NCBI GenBank assembly: GCA_026994225.1
Contig: JALWRI010000005.1
Span: 124,001 to 188,000, forward strand
Source: Gammaproteobacteria bacterium
Lineage (GTDB): Bacteria; Pseudomonadota; Gammaproteobacteria; GRL18
DNA length: 64,000 nt
Direction of reading: 5' to 3'
How positions within the stretch are numbered: the first letter of the stretch is position 1; every line of letters starts with the position of its first letter. The position numbers and the translations under genes were made by a program. The notes under the pieces were generated by a model. The model worked only from the letters and a program-made list of their open reading frames with translations, was not told where the DNA came from and made no database searches. Below, piece by piece: positions 55,557 through 64,000 of the stretch.

Positions 55557-58500
55557 ATGATAAAAAAAAATACATTATTGGGTGATATGGGTAAAAAGTT
55601 AAGAATATATATATTATTAATCGTCATCATACCCTTAATAATTATCAATCTTGTTGAATATCTGTTTTTGTCAGAAAAATTATCCGAAGAAACGTTAGCA
55701 CAGCTTACTCAAATGCTCACTATACAAAACGAACAATCTTCTCATTATTTTAATCATTTACTGCAAAGTATGTTATTTGAATCACAAAGTCACAATAATA
55801 TTGCTTTTTTAGAAAACTTAATTCAAGCCTATAGAGAAACTGAAAAAAAAAACCACAAGATTACCCAAACTATTTCCACTTATAAGCAAAGCGAAGAAAA
55901 TAATTATTGGAATAAGGTACGTTTTGATTTAGATATAGAGGATATTCTTTTTATTAATGATAAAGGTAACGTACTTTTTAGTAACCAAAAAAAAATCCCG
56001 CCAGGAAGCAATCTATTACTATCAGACAAACAACTAGCGACGGCCATTGAAACGGCATTTCAAACACAACAGACAACCTTTTCTGATCTATTCTTTTATC
56101 CCCCTGCATCAAAAATCAGTGGTTTTTTTATTAAAACAATACAAAATCTATCAGGTGAACGTATTGGTGCTATGATCTTTCAAATCACTACCAAACAACT
56201 CAATAAAATACTGATAAAAAGTGATAAGAACTCAATGAACAGTTATCTATTAGGTTCTGATCTTATTGCCCGCATACATTCTAAAAACCATCCAGAATTA
56301 CGCAATGAGTTTCATAATATCAATAATTCAAAAACCCAAACATGGTGGAATAATCATGTAGACAACCATAGCATCACCCATAATGAAACACAAATAATCA
56401 ACTATAAAAATGAGAAAAATCAATCAATTCTCATTGCTTTAAAAGCCATTCAAATTGCTGATAAGGTTTGGGCAGTAGCAGTAGAAATAGAAGAACAAGA
56501 ATCATTTAGTATTATCCGGCAATTACTCTATATCATTTTTATTTTAATTAGCGCATGTATACTATTTATTCTGTTGATAGTTATATTTTTGACACGCAAA
56601 ATAGTACATCCCCTTACGCTACTTTCATCAGGCATTAATGCTGCCAGTAAAGGAAATTTTGATGTACAAGTAACACTAGAACAAAATGATGAAATGGGAA
56701 GGCTGGTAAAAGGCTTTAATACTATGGTAGAGAGTCTTAAAAACCAAAAAAAGCAAGCAGAGGATAAAGTCTGGTTAGAAACGGGTATAGGTCAATTAAA
56801 TGATGTACTACGGGGCGAACAAAATATTTATGAACTCAGTCGTCATATTATTTCTTTTTTATGTCAATATATTAAAGCGCAAGTCGGTATCTTTTATCTT
56901 TGTCAGGATACAAAAATAAAATTAACGGGAAGTTATGCTTTTAAAAATAGAAAAAATTTCTGTACTGAATATCAAGAAGGGGAAGGAATTATTGGGCAAG
57001 CTGTTATCGAAAAGCAATATTTTACCCTCACAGATTTACCGGATGAATATATGAATATTCAATCTGGTTTAGGTTATAGCACGCCTAAAGTGCTCTCTGT
57101 GTATCCGGTTATCTGGAATGAGAAAGTTGTTGCTGTGATGGAATTTGCAAGTCTTAATAGTTTTTCTGCATTATCCGAACAATTACTCCATAATTGTAAT
57201 GCTATTATTGCATCTGGGATCAAAACAACCTTATCACGGGATGAAACTAATTCCTTACTGGAAAAGACACAAATGCAGGCAGAAGCACTTCAAACAAGAG
57301 AAGAAGAATTAAGAGAAAATAATGCCATATTAGAAGCACAATCACTTAAATTAGAAAAAAGTGCCACCGAAATGGAAGAAAAAAATGTTATCTTACAAAG
57401 CCAACAAGAAGCATTAAAACTAAGCAATGAAGCATTAGAACGAAAAGCACAAGAATTAGCATCATCTCAAACGCAACTAGAAGAAAAAAATGAATCTTTG
57501 AATTTAGTGCGTAAAACATTGGAAGAAAAAGCCCGGGATTTAGAAATATCTAGCAAATATAAATCTGAATTTTTAGCTAATATGTCCCATGAATTAAGAA
57601 CCCCACTCAATAGTCTATTAATCTTGTCTTCCATGTTATCTAAAAATAAAGACAACAATTTAACAGCAAAACAAATCGAATATGCCCAAACTATCCATGA
57701 TTCAGGAACTGATTTACTTAATCTAATTAATGATATTCTTGATCTATCCAAAATTGAAGCAGGGCGAATGGATGTAACGATTGAAAGTATCCATTTAAAT
57801 CATTTTTCTGATGATATGCAGCGTATGTTTCAGGCAATAGCAGATAAAAAAGGTATTGCCTTGAAAATAGATAATCAATTAAATGATATGAGCATTCATT
57901 CTGATCCCCATAAATTGGCTCAAATTATTAAGAATTTACTCTCCAATGCCTTAAAATTCACAGAACAAGGTAGTATTACTTTACGTTTTACTACTCCTTT
58001 ACCCTCCCTGTTATCATCACCGGATATATCAAATGATTTTATACAACTAGCTGTCATAGATACTGGAATTGGCATACCCGTAGATAAACAAAAAGCTATC
58101 TTTGAAGCATTTCAACAAGCTGATGGCACAACTAACCGGAAATATGGTGGTACAGGATTAGGCTTATCTATCTCCAGAGAATTAGCACAGTTACTTGGTG
58201 GATATATTCGATTAGTAAGTGAACCAAATAAAGGCTCAACTTTTTATGTTCTAATAAAACGTCATCTAGTTCTCGATGAGAAGAAGCAGCCAGAAACTAC
58301 CACAGCAGCCTCTATTAGTATCAACGATACTGTCTCCACATCGATGCAAATAGCTTCTAGCACTTCTAGCAAAGCATCTACTCCCCCCCCTCAATCAACT
58401 CCTCCTGAACCAGATAACATACCTCTGGCAATTGAGCCTGCTCCATTAAATACAATTCAAGCCACCGCTACAAAAAGTAATCAATCCAAAACGCAGAAAG

Positions 58501-59726
58501 AGACTAAAGAGATTAAAGATGATCGTAATAATATTACAGCAGAAGACCGTTCTGTATTGATTATCGAAGATGATCCTGATTTTGCTTCTATACTTGCAGA
58601 ATTAGCAAAAGAAAAAGGATTTAAAATTTTAGTGGCTTCAGATGGTGAAACCGGTTTACATTTTGCTGATTATTACCAACCTTCTGGTATTATTTTAGAT
58701 ATTGGTTTACCCAAAATGGATGGCTGGCAAGTGATGGAGCGATTAAAAAATAACTTTGATACCCGTCATATACCAGTGCATTTTATGTCTGGGCAGGATA
58801 AAACCAATGATGCATTTCGCTGTGGTGCTATGGGATATTTAATTAAACCCGTCAGTATAGAAATGATGGAAGATACCTTTGCACAACTAGAAGATTTTCT
58901 CGATCATCCCGTCAAACATTTACTCATTGTTGAAGACAATAAAGTACAACGAGAGTTTATCACTGACTTTGTTAGCAATGGTAATAAGCATGTTCATATT
59001 GATGTAGCCGAAACCGCACAACAGACCATTGATCTAATGCACAATCAAAAATATGATTGTATAGTACTTGATTTGGGCTTACCTGATATGAACGGTGTTG
59101 AATTATTAGAAATCATCCGCAACAATAACACCATAAATGAAACCCCCATTATTATTTACTCTGCCAAAGAGCTTGATAGCAAAGAAAAAGTGCTTATTCA
59201 TCAATATGCTAATCAACTTATTATAAAAAGTCCTCGTTCACCAGATATTCTATTTGATAATATCGCTCTATTTTTGCATCAAGTAGGTTCTAGTATGCCA
59301 GAAGATAAGCAGCATCTGATCCGTATGCTACATGACAATGAAGCGATTTTTAACAATCGTCATATTCTAGTGGTTGATGATGATATGCGTAATGTATTTG
59401 CTTTGACAACCATGTTAAGGGATAAAAATGTTATTGTTGAGACCGCAATGAATGGGCTAGAAGCACTAAAAAAATTAGAACAAATGAAACATCCCCCCGA
59501 TCTAATTTTAATGGATATTATGATGCCAGAAATGGATGGTTATGAGGCCATGCAAAAAATTCGTGAGCTTGCTCCATATCAATCCCTACCCATTATTGCA
59601 CTCACAGCCAAAGCCATGAAGGGGGAACGAATTAAATGTATTGAAGCTGGAGCCAATGACTATTTATCCAAACCAATAGACACTGACAAGCTCTTATCCA
59701 TGATGCGTGTATGGTTATACCATTAG
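55557..59726 (+). CDS. Giant hybrid histidine kinase with three receiver domains
   Basis: 1389 aa. TM1 (about 15-38), an external sensor region (about 39-320), TM2 (about 322-345), HAMP (about 345-398), GAF (about 408-561), a long coiled coil (about 565-668), HisKA with ANMSHELRTPLNS (His678), HATPase (about 765-902; GTGLGLSIS) and a Pro/Ser/Thr-rich linker (about 905-995). Three receivers follow, at about 1000-1115, 1121-1240 and 1268-1389, each with its Asp. An alternative start is the ATG at 55587. The coiled coil is rich in Glu/Gln pairs between GAF and HisKA. cheR and cheB follow directly, suggesting reversible methylation there. Confidence 0.9.
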   Translation: MIKKNTLLGDMGKKLRIYILLIVIIPLIIINLVEYLFLSEKLSEETLAQLTQMLTIQNEQSSHYFNHLLQSMLFESQSHNNIAFLENLIQAYRETEKKNHKITQTISTYKQSEENNYWNKVRFDLDIEDILFINDKGNVLFSNQKKIPPGSNLLLSDKQLATAIETAFQTQQTTFSDLFFYPPASKISGFFIKTIQNLSGERIGAMIFQITTKQLNKILIKSDKNSMNSYLLGSDLIARIHSKNHPELRNEFHNINNSKTQTWWNNHVDNHSITHNETQIINYKNEKNQSILIALKAIQIADKVWAVAVEIEEQESFSIIRQLLYIIFILISACILFILLIVIFLTRKIVHPLTLLSSGINAASKGNFDVQVTLEQNDEMGRLVKGFNTMVESLKNQKKQAEDKVWLETGIGQLNDVLRGEQNIYELSRHIISFLCQYIKAQVGIFYLCQDTKIKLTGSYAFKNRKNFCTEYQEGEGIIGQAVIEKQYFTLTDLPDEYMNIQSGLGYSTPKVLSVYPVIWNEKVVAVMEFASLNSFSALSEQLLHNCNAIIASGIKTTLSRDETNSLLEKTQMQAEALQTREEELRENNAILEAQSLKLEKSATEMEEKNVILQSQQEALKLSNEALERKAQELASSQTQLEEKNESLNLVRKTLEEKARDLEISSKYKSEFLANMSHELRTPLNSLLILSSMLSKNKDNNLTAKQIEYAQTIHDSGTDLLNLINDILDLSKIEAGRMDVTIESIHLNHFSDDMQRMFQAIADKKGIALKIDNQLNDMSIHSDPHKLAQIIKNLLSNALKFTEQGSITLRFTTPLPSLLSSPDISNDFIQLAVIDTGIGIPVDKQKAIFEAFQQADGTTNRKYGGTGLGLSISRELAQLLGGYIRLVSEPNKGSTFYVLIKRHLVLDEKKQPETTTAASISINDTVSTSMQIASSTSSKASTPPPQSTPPEPDNIPLAIEPAPLNTIQATATKSNQSKTQKETKEIKDDRNNITAEDRSVLIIEDDPDFASILAELAKEKGFKILVASDGETGLHFADYYQPSGIILDIGLPKMDGWQVMERLKNNFDTRHIPVHFMSGQDKTNDAFRCGAMGYLIKPVSIEMMEDTFAQLEDFLDHPVKHLLIVEDNKVQREFITDFVSNGNKHVHIDVAETAQQTIDLMHNQKYDCIVLDLGLPDMNGVELLEIIRNNNTINETPIIIYSAKELDSKEKVLIHQYANQLIIKSPRSPDILFDNIALFLHQVGSSMPEDKQHLIRMLHDNEAIFNNRHILVVDDDMRNVFALTTMLRDKNVIVETAMNGLEALKKLEQMKHPPDLILMDIMMPEMDGYEAMQKIRELAPYQSLPIIALTAKAMKGERIKCIEAGANDYLSKPIDTDKLLSMMRVWLYH

Positions 59727-59744
59727 ATTTTGTACGATACAAAA

Positions 59745-60587
59745 ATGCCTTTAGCTACTTGTGATGAAGAACAATTAGAAATTAAACTCTTACTTGAGGC
59801 TTTATACCATTGTCATGGCTATGATTTTAGACAATATGCCTATGCATCAATTCGGCGACGCATATTATTACATCTAAAAAACAATCAGTTAGAAACCATT
59901 TCATCATTACAACATCACATTATTTACAGTAGACATGCCGCTGATCGTTTACTGATTGATTTATCCATCAATGTAACAGAAATGTTTCGTGATCCCCTTT
60001 TTTTCCAATATCTTCGCCAACAAATATTACCCCTTTTACAACACACAGAATATTTAAAGATTTGGCATGCCGGATGTTCTAGTGGTGAGGAAGCATATTC
60101 TATGGCTATCATTCTTAATGAGCTGAATTTATTATCCAAAAGCCAAATCTACGCTACCGATTTTAATAATAAAATATTGAGTAAGGCTAAACAAGGGATC
60201 ATCCAGTTAAAAAATATGCGTCTACATATTAAAAATTATATTGATGCCGGTGGTACGGAACAATTTGCAGACTATTACAACGCTAAACATAATTATGCTA
60301 TTTTAAGTCAAAAACTTAAGAAAAAAATTATCTTCTCTCATCATAACTTAGTTAGTGATGCGGTCTTTAGTTCAGTAGATTTGATTATTTGCCGCAACGT
60401 ACTTATTTATTTTGACAAGGCATTACAACAAAAAGTATTTCAATTATTTAATGAAAGCCTGAATATAGGTGGATACTTATGTCTTGGTTCTCATGAAACA
60501 CTGTGTTTTAGTCCACTTTCCAAACAATTTAAAACTTGTTCAGAAACATTAAAAATCTATCAAAAAAAAGCTGACAAGCAATTATGA
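59745..60587 (+). CDS. cheR: CheR-type glutamate methyltransferase
   Basis: 280 aa from the ATG at 59745; a TTG at 59730 gives five more residues. The N-terminal helical domain (GYDFRQYAYASIRRRILLHL) is followed by SINVTEMFRDPLFF and the SAM-binding fold (LKIWHAGCSSGEEAYSMAI). IYATDFNNKIL binds the SAM ribose, and LIICRNVLIYFD is the conserved motif. It methylates glutamates of chemoreceptors in known systems using SAM. No receptor gene lies nearby. The C-terminus overlaps cheB by four bases. Confidence 0.9.
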   Translation: MPLATCDEEQLEIKLLLEALYHCHGYDFRQYAYASIRRRILLHLKNNQLETISSLQHHIIYSRHAADRLLIDLSINVTEMFRDPLFFQYLRQQILPLLQHTEYLKIWHAGCSSGEEAYSMAIILNELNLLSKSQIYATDFNNKILSKAKQGIIQLKNMRLHIKNYIDAGGTEQFADYYNAKHNYAILSQKLKKKIIFSHHNLVSDAVFSSVDLIICRNVLIYFDKALQQKVFQLFNESLNIGGYLCLGSHETLCFSPLSKQFKTCSETLKIYQKKADKQL

Positions 60588-61171
60588 CTTACTTACCACC
60601 CCAACATCTTATTGTGATAGGTGCTTCCGCAGGAGGCTTTAATGCTTTAAAAATGGTTTTAGGAGTTTTACCCAATGATTTTCCAGTACCCATTTTGGTC
60701 GTTCAACATTGCTCTGCGGCACATGCTTATAAACGTTCTATACCACACCTTTTAGCAGAATATTGTCAATTAAAGCTACACTATGCAGAAAATGGTGCTT
60801 TACCCAAAGCAGGACATGTCTATATTGCACCACCAGACTATCATTTAAGAGTTGATATATCTGGTTTGTTAATGATTTCCCATGATCAACCGGTCAGATT
60901 TTCCAGACCATCTATTGATGTCTTATTTGAATCAGTAAGTCGTTTAAAAACTTCTCACATAACCGCTATTATTTTAACAGGAAGTAATTCAGACGGCACA
61001 AAAGGAGCTAAAGCTATTCAGCAGGCTGGAGGAAAGATAATTATTCAATATCCCGATGAGGCTGAAGCACCAGAAATGCCAAAATCGGTAATGACACACA
61101 TAGATGTTGATCACATGCTTTATTTAGAACAAATTGGGCCTTTTCTATGGGAACATTACCGAAGTCTTTAA
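60584..61171 (+). CDS. cheB: CheB-type methylesterase domain, stand-alone
   Basis: 195 aa, only the catalytic domain with no receiver. The triad is visible: Ser in IGASAGGFNALK, His in LVVQHCS and Asp in TGSNSDGTKGA. Further conserved segments are AGHVYIAPPDYHL and RPSIDVLFESV. It removes the methyl groups added by CheR and deamidates glutamines. Without its own receiver it may be controlled by one of the three receivers of the hybrid kinase. It is the last gene of the 13-kb operon. Confidence 0.92.
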   Translation: MTYLPPQHLIVIGASAGGFNALKMVLGVLPNDFPVPILVVQHCSAAHAYKRSIPHLLAEYCQLKLHYAENGALPKAGHVYIAPPDYHLRVDISGLLMISHDQPVRFSRPSIDVLFESVSRLKTSHITAIILTGSNSDGTKGAKAIQQAGGKIIIQYPDEAEAPEMPKSVMTHIDVDHMLYLEQIGPFLWEHYRSL

Positions 61172-61216
61172 AGTACAAAACCGCATCCTTTAGTGAAGAA
61201 TATATATTGTACTTTA
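61169..61216. terminator. 10-bp inverted repeat after cheB
   Basis: TAAAGTACAA (61169-61178, starting in the cheB stop) and TTGTACTTTA (61207-61216) pair perfectly with a 28-base loop. It sits between cheB and the opposing tRNA gene and may terminate either transcript. No T-run follows, so confidence is moderate. Confidence 0.45.
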
Positions 61217-61249
61217 CTTGGTCGTTAAATATATTATAAAGTATAGGAA

Positions 61250-61326
61250 TGGTGGGCCCAGTGAGACTCGAACTCACGACCAATGGATTATGAGTCCACT
61301 GCTCTAACCAACTGAGCTACAGGCCC
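61250..61326 (-). tRNA. tRNA with anticodon CAU (elongator Met or Ile2)
   Basis: 77 nt including an encoded CCA. The acceptor stem is GGGCCTG with TGGGCCC (two G-T pairs) and discriminator A. The D arm has AGTTGGTTA. The anticodon arm GTGGA-CTCATAA-TCCAT carries CAT, and the T arm is GTGAG-TTCGAGT-CTCAC. It is not an initiator, because the anticodon stem lacks the three G-C pairs. Whether it is elongator tRNA-Met or a lysidine-modified tRNA-Ile cannot be decided from the anticodon alone. Confidence 0.95.
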
Positions 61327-61405
61327 GAGGCGGACGATTATACTCAATTTATTTAACTACAACAAGGTTTTTTTCAAGTTAATATTACCTAATAGGTCAG
61401 GATAA

Positions 61406-64000
61406 GTGATATTTTTTAAATACCTTTTATATTTTTGCAGCCTTTTTTACGGCTGTCTTTTTCCCCATTATAGCATTGCCACCACTTATCCCGAAGGTGA
61501 TGATTTTGCTACCCAAGTATTACATGATCCTTGGGATATGAATAATGAAGCTGATTATTACCCCCTACGCTGGGTAGATAATTTATCCCAATCCAAAATT
61601 GAAAAGGGAGTATTTATCGGTACACCTAAAAATAATGATCCACATATTTGGCTGCATTTCCCACAAATTATTTCTTCTATTCCCACCTTAAACCAAAAAC
61701 CGCAAGATATAAATGCTGATAAATACTCTATTTTAACTTTTTATTTGCATGTTTCTGATGATATAGAAAGTGGCTCTCTTGAAGCAGTTGGACGCATTGT
61801 ATGGCATTTTGGTGGAGATACGATAGAAGAATTTAATAGTAATATTGGTGAATCGGCATTATTTCCGGTTTATCCAGGCTGGCATTTATATAGTATAGAT
61901 TTAAAAAATATAACACCTAATGTAGGTGCGCCCTGGCAAGGCATAATAAAAGGTTTACGTATTGATCCCTGTTTTGGATGTCAACAATTTCAACTTGACT
62001 GGGCAAGATTAACCTCCAAAGAAACACCCTTGACTGCCATTGAATTAAATCAACATAATAGTATATTACTAATTGCTAATGATACGGAAAGCGATAATTA
62101 CTTAACCGTTACCCATGGTGATGGAGAAGGGCATTATGATCTATCACACTTATCTCCAGGTAACTACCAAATCGCTGCGATAGATAATAATGATTATGCC
62201 CTCTCGCAACTAGCTAATCCCTGGGATATGAATAATGAAAATGATTTTTTCTGGTCATCACGGAGTGGTTGGGAGAATCCTCAGGTAAGTGATGGAATGT
62301 TTAGCGGTATCAGTAATAATGCCGATCCTTTCCTACTATTAAATATATCGCCAGATCATCCTATTGATGCCAATCAATATCGCTATTTACATGTTCAAAT
62401 GTCGGTAAGTCAAATTCCTGATGATGAACCCGGATTAATGGTTTTTTGGGGTACACAAGCTGCTACCCCTGTTTTTCATTCTGATTTTGAATTGTTGCAA
62501 CCAGGATTACACACCTATACGATTGATTTGAATCAATTTCCTCAATGGAGTGGAGATATTCGTGCATTACGCATTGATCCACTCGGTGGAGCAAATTCTA
62601 CTAATATTACCGTCAATATTCAGCATATTAGCCTTACTCGCACTGCCACATTTAGCACCACCTTACCAACCCTCGATACCTTGATTACGATAAATAGCAC
62701 TCCTCAAGCTGAGTTATTAAGCCCATCAGCTTTTACTGGTATAGACTATGCCAGCAGTGTATTACAAGATCCCTGGGATATGGATAATGATCACGATGTA
62801 CAAGATACCAGAGATATTAGCAATGGTCATTTTATTAATAGTATTCCCGATCTCAATTTATCGGGTACTTTTTATACCGGTAGCTCCGTTCCTCGTAGTC
62901 CAGAAGGTGATCCAGGTATATCGGTGTTATCACAACAAAATACGTTTCCTCTTAATGCTGATCAATTTCCTTTATTAGCTTTTTCTTTATATGTCCCCTT
63001 TGATGCCAATGATCCAGATGAATTGGGTACTGGTGCTATTGCACGTGTTGCCTGGAAACGAGATGATTTTGATAATGGGCGTACCACCGATGATATACTG
63101 CTATTTCCAGGATTACATACCTATTTACTAGATATGTCAACAGTAAAATATGAACCTGCATCAGCAACAAGCTGGACTGGACAAGTCCGTTATTTACGCA
63201 TTGACCCACACGAGTTTGGTAGTCCCAGAGATTTTTATCTCGATACGGTACGGGTTTTAAGTTATCCACAAAGTGGTGATTTGCTGGCTGTGAGTCTTGA
63301 TCTACAAGATATAGAACAAGACCCTTTACAAATTACCCTGCTCGTTGATAATACCCCCGTTGCCAGCTATTCATCTATTACTGCTGGCATACGCACCTTA
63401 CATGCAGATATATCACATCTCATTGCCGGAGCACATACATTACAAATACAATTAAATGATGGCTTTAATAGTAGCGAACAAACCCTTGCTGTTCCCTTTA
63501 TATTAGATACTACAGATAAAGATACTGATAATGATGGCACGCTTGATAGCCAAGATAGTGATGATGATAATGATGGAATGCCTGATGACTTTGAATTAGC
63601 CCATCAACTAAATCCCCTGGTCAATGATGCCTATGATGATGCTGATAAAGACGGCAGCAGTAATATAACAGAATACCAGTTGGGTACTGATCCCAATGAT
63701 GCCACGCTATTTCCTGATACCGGTAACGGTAAATTAGTCAATCTTTCTACCCGTAGCATAATTAAAACCGGAGATGAGGTACTGATTGCTGGTTTTATTA
63801 TTACCGGAGGCACAAAAAAAGTATTAATTACGGCAACAGCACCGAGTTTGACTGCGTTAGGAGTAAAAGGGGCATTAGCTGATCCACAACTGACTCTTTT
63901 TTCAGGAGAAACGGTTATTGCTGATAATGATAATTGGAAAGATAATGATGAAGCGGCTATCAATGCGACCGGACTTGCTCCCACAGAGGATAAAGAAGCG
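61406..64000 (+). CDS. Large secreted repeat protein with thrombospondin-type-3-like Ca sites, 3' end outside
   Basis: 865 codons are open to the window end. A stop (61403-61405) directly precedes the GTG at 61406, and no ATG occurs until far inside, so GTG is the start. A signal peptide ends near HYSIA. Three units follow, opening with the same motif DPWDMNNEAD at residues about 41, 271 and 455 (NPWDMNNEND, DPWDMDNDHD). Each unit is beta-rich and contains a LHTYxIDL-like strand and RALRIDP-type motif, as in carbohydrate-binding jelly rolls. An Ig-like segment and Asp-rich DTDNDGTLDSQDSDDDNDG repeats (about 704-770) follow. Then comes a domain starting LVNLSTRSIIKTGDEVLIAGF. Extracellular, function unknown. 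Confidence 0.82.
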   Translation, partial: MIFFKYLLYFCSLFYGCLFPHYSIATTYPEGDDFATQVLHDPWDMNNEADYYPLRWVDNLSQSKIEKGVFIGTPKNNDPHIWLHFPQIISSIPTLNQKPQDINADKYSILTFYLHVSDDIESGSLEAVGRIVWHFGGDTIEEFNSNIGESALFPVYPGWHLYSIDLKNITPNVGAPWQGIIKGLRIDPCFGCQQFQLDWARLTSKETPLTAIELNQHNSILLIANDTESDNYLTVTHGDGEGHYDLSHLSPGNYQIAAIDNNDYALSQLANPWDMNNENDFFWSSRSGWENPQVSDGMFSGISNNADPFLLLNISPDHPIDANQYRYLHVQMSVSQIPDDEPGLMVFWGTQAATPVFHSDFELLQPGLHTYTIDLNQFPQWSGDIRALRIDPLGGANSTNITVNIQHISLTRTATFSTTLPTLDTLITINSTPQAELLSPSAFTGIDYASSVLQDPWDMDNDHDVQDTRDISNGHFINSIPDLNLSGTFYTGSSVPRSPEGDPGISVLSQQNTFPLNADQFPLLAFSLYVPFDANDPDELGTGAIARVAWKRDDFDNGRTTDDILLFPGLHTYLLDMSTVKYEPASATSWTGQVRYLRIDPHEFGSPRDFYLDTVRVLSYPQSGDLLAVSLDLQDIEQDPLQITLLVDNTPVASYSSITAGIRTLHADISHLIAGAHTLQIQLNDGFNSSEQTLAVPFILDTTDKDTDNDGTLDSQDSDDDNDGMPDDFELAHQLNPLVNDAYDDADKDGSSNITEYQLGTDPNDATLFPDTGNGKLVNLSTRSIIKTGDEVLIAGFIITGGTKKVLITATAPSLTALGVKGALADPQLTLFSGETVIADNDNWKDNDEAAINATGLAPTEDKEA

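Noticed and set aside
61250-61326. Initiator tRNA-fMet
   Set aside because: The anticodon stem lacks the three consecutive G-C pairs, and the first acceptor pair is G-C rather than mismatched.
63631-63984. 117-aa reverse frame at the window end
   Set aside because: It is antisense to the secreted repeat protein that is open in the forward direction throughout.

Overview
The window is AT-rich chromosomal DNA of a Gram-negative gammaproteobacterium. The evidence is an NtrYX-TrkA block, HslVU with a beta/gamma-type N-terminus, a PilU-type retraction ATPase, a Vfr/CRP regulator divergent from an OsmC gene, MiaE, DUF2058, rpmB-rpmG, and an ABC-exported surface polysaccharide. The density of Ser/Thr kinases, FHA, Calx-beta proteins, TPR membrane proteins and large hybrid kinases resembles large-celled sulfur oxidisers (Beggiatoa/Thiotrichales). 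That placement is an inference from gene content only.

Layout. 1-3.9 kb: ntrY (5' end outside the window), ntrX and trkA. 3.9-6.1 kb, reverse: a small basic protein and a Na/Pi-cotransporter-like protein that separate trkA from trkH. 6.2-11.1 kb: trkH, aroE, hslV, hslU and a small periplasmic protein. 11.2-21.5 kb, reverse: a ten-gene polysaccharide operon (wzm, wzt, gmd, rmd, three GT4 enzymes, a GT2, DUF2304, a TMTC-like TPR protein). Its core matches the Pseudomonas D-rhamnan (A-band) set. 21.6-27.4 kb, reverse: a nine-repeat Calx-beta protein overlapping an autotransporter-type barrel protein. 27.7-29.8 kb: a two-TM K+ channel with RCK domains and its DUF6394 partner. 30-33.3 kb: a lipoprotein candidate, nadE, pilU and an internally deleted IS200/IS605-type element. 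33.3-40.1 kb, reverse: cysQ, priA, DUF2058, a Ser/Thr kinase-HDOD-GAF protein and a double-FHA protein. 40.3-45.9 kb: miaE, a GT2-like protein, an SCP2 protein, a kinase with beta-helix and membrane tail, and a PAS/degenerate-GGDEF protein. 46-48.1 kb: a nuclease gene broken by one stop codon, rpmB-rpmG and crp.

48.2-61.2 kb looks like one 13-kb operon: osmC, pxpB-pxpA-pxpC, an SGNH hydrolase, a frameshifted PF04392-type binding protein, a Cache-HAMP-GAF membrane sensor without kinase, a REC-GGDEF regulator, a giant hybrid kinase with three receivers, cheR and cheB. CheR and CheB occur with no chemoreceptor, CheA or CheW, so this is the best candidate for an undescribed system. A tRNA with anticodon CAU follows, then the start of a large secreted protein that runs off the window.

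Two genes are broken (nuclease, binding protein) and one transposase is internally deleted. Several starts are non-ATG but have good Shine-Dalgarno sites. Two genes fall outside a simple ORF listing: rpmG (51 aa) and the open-ended protein at 61406.
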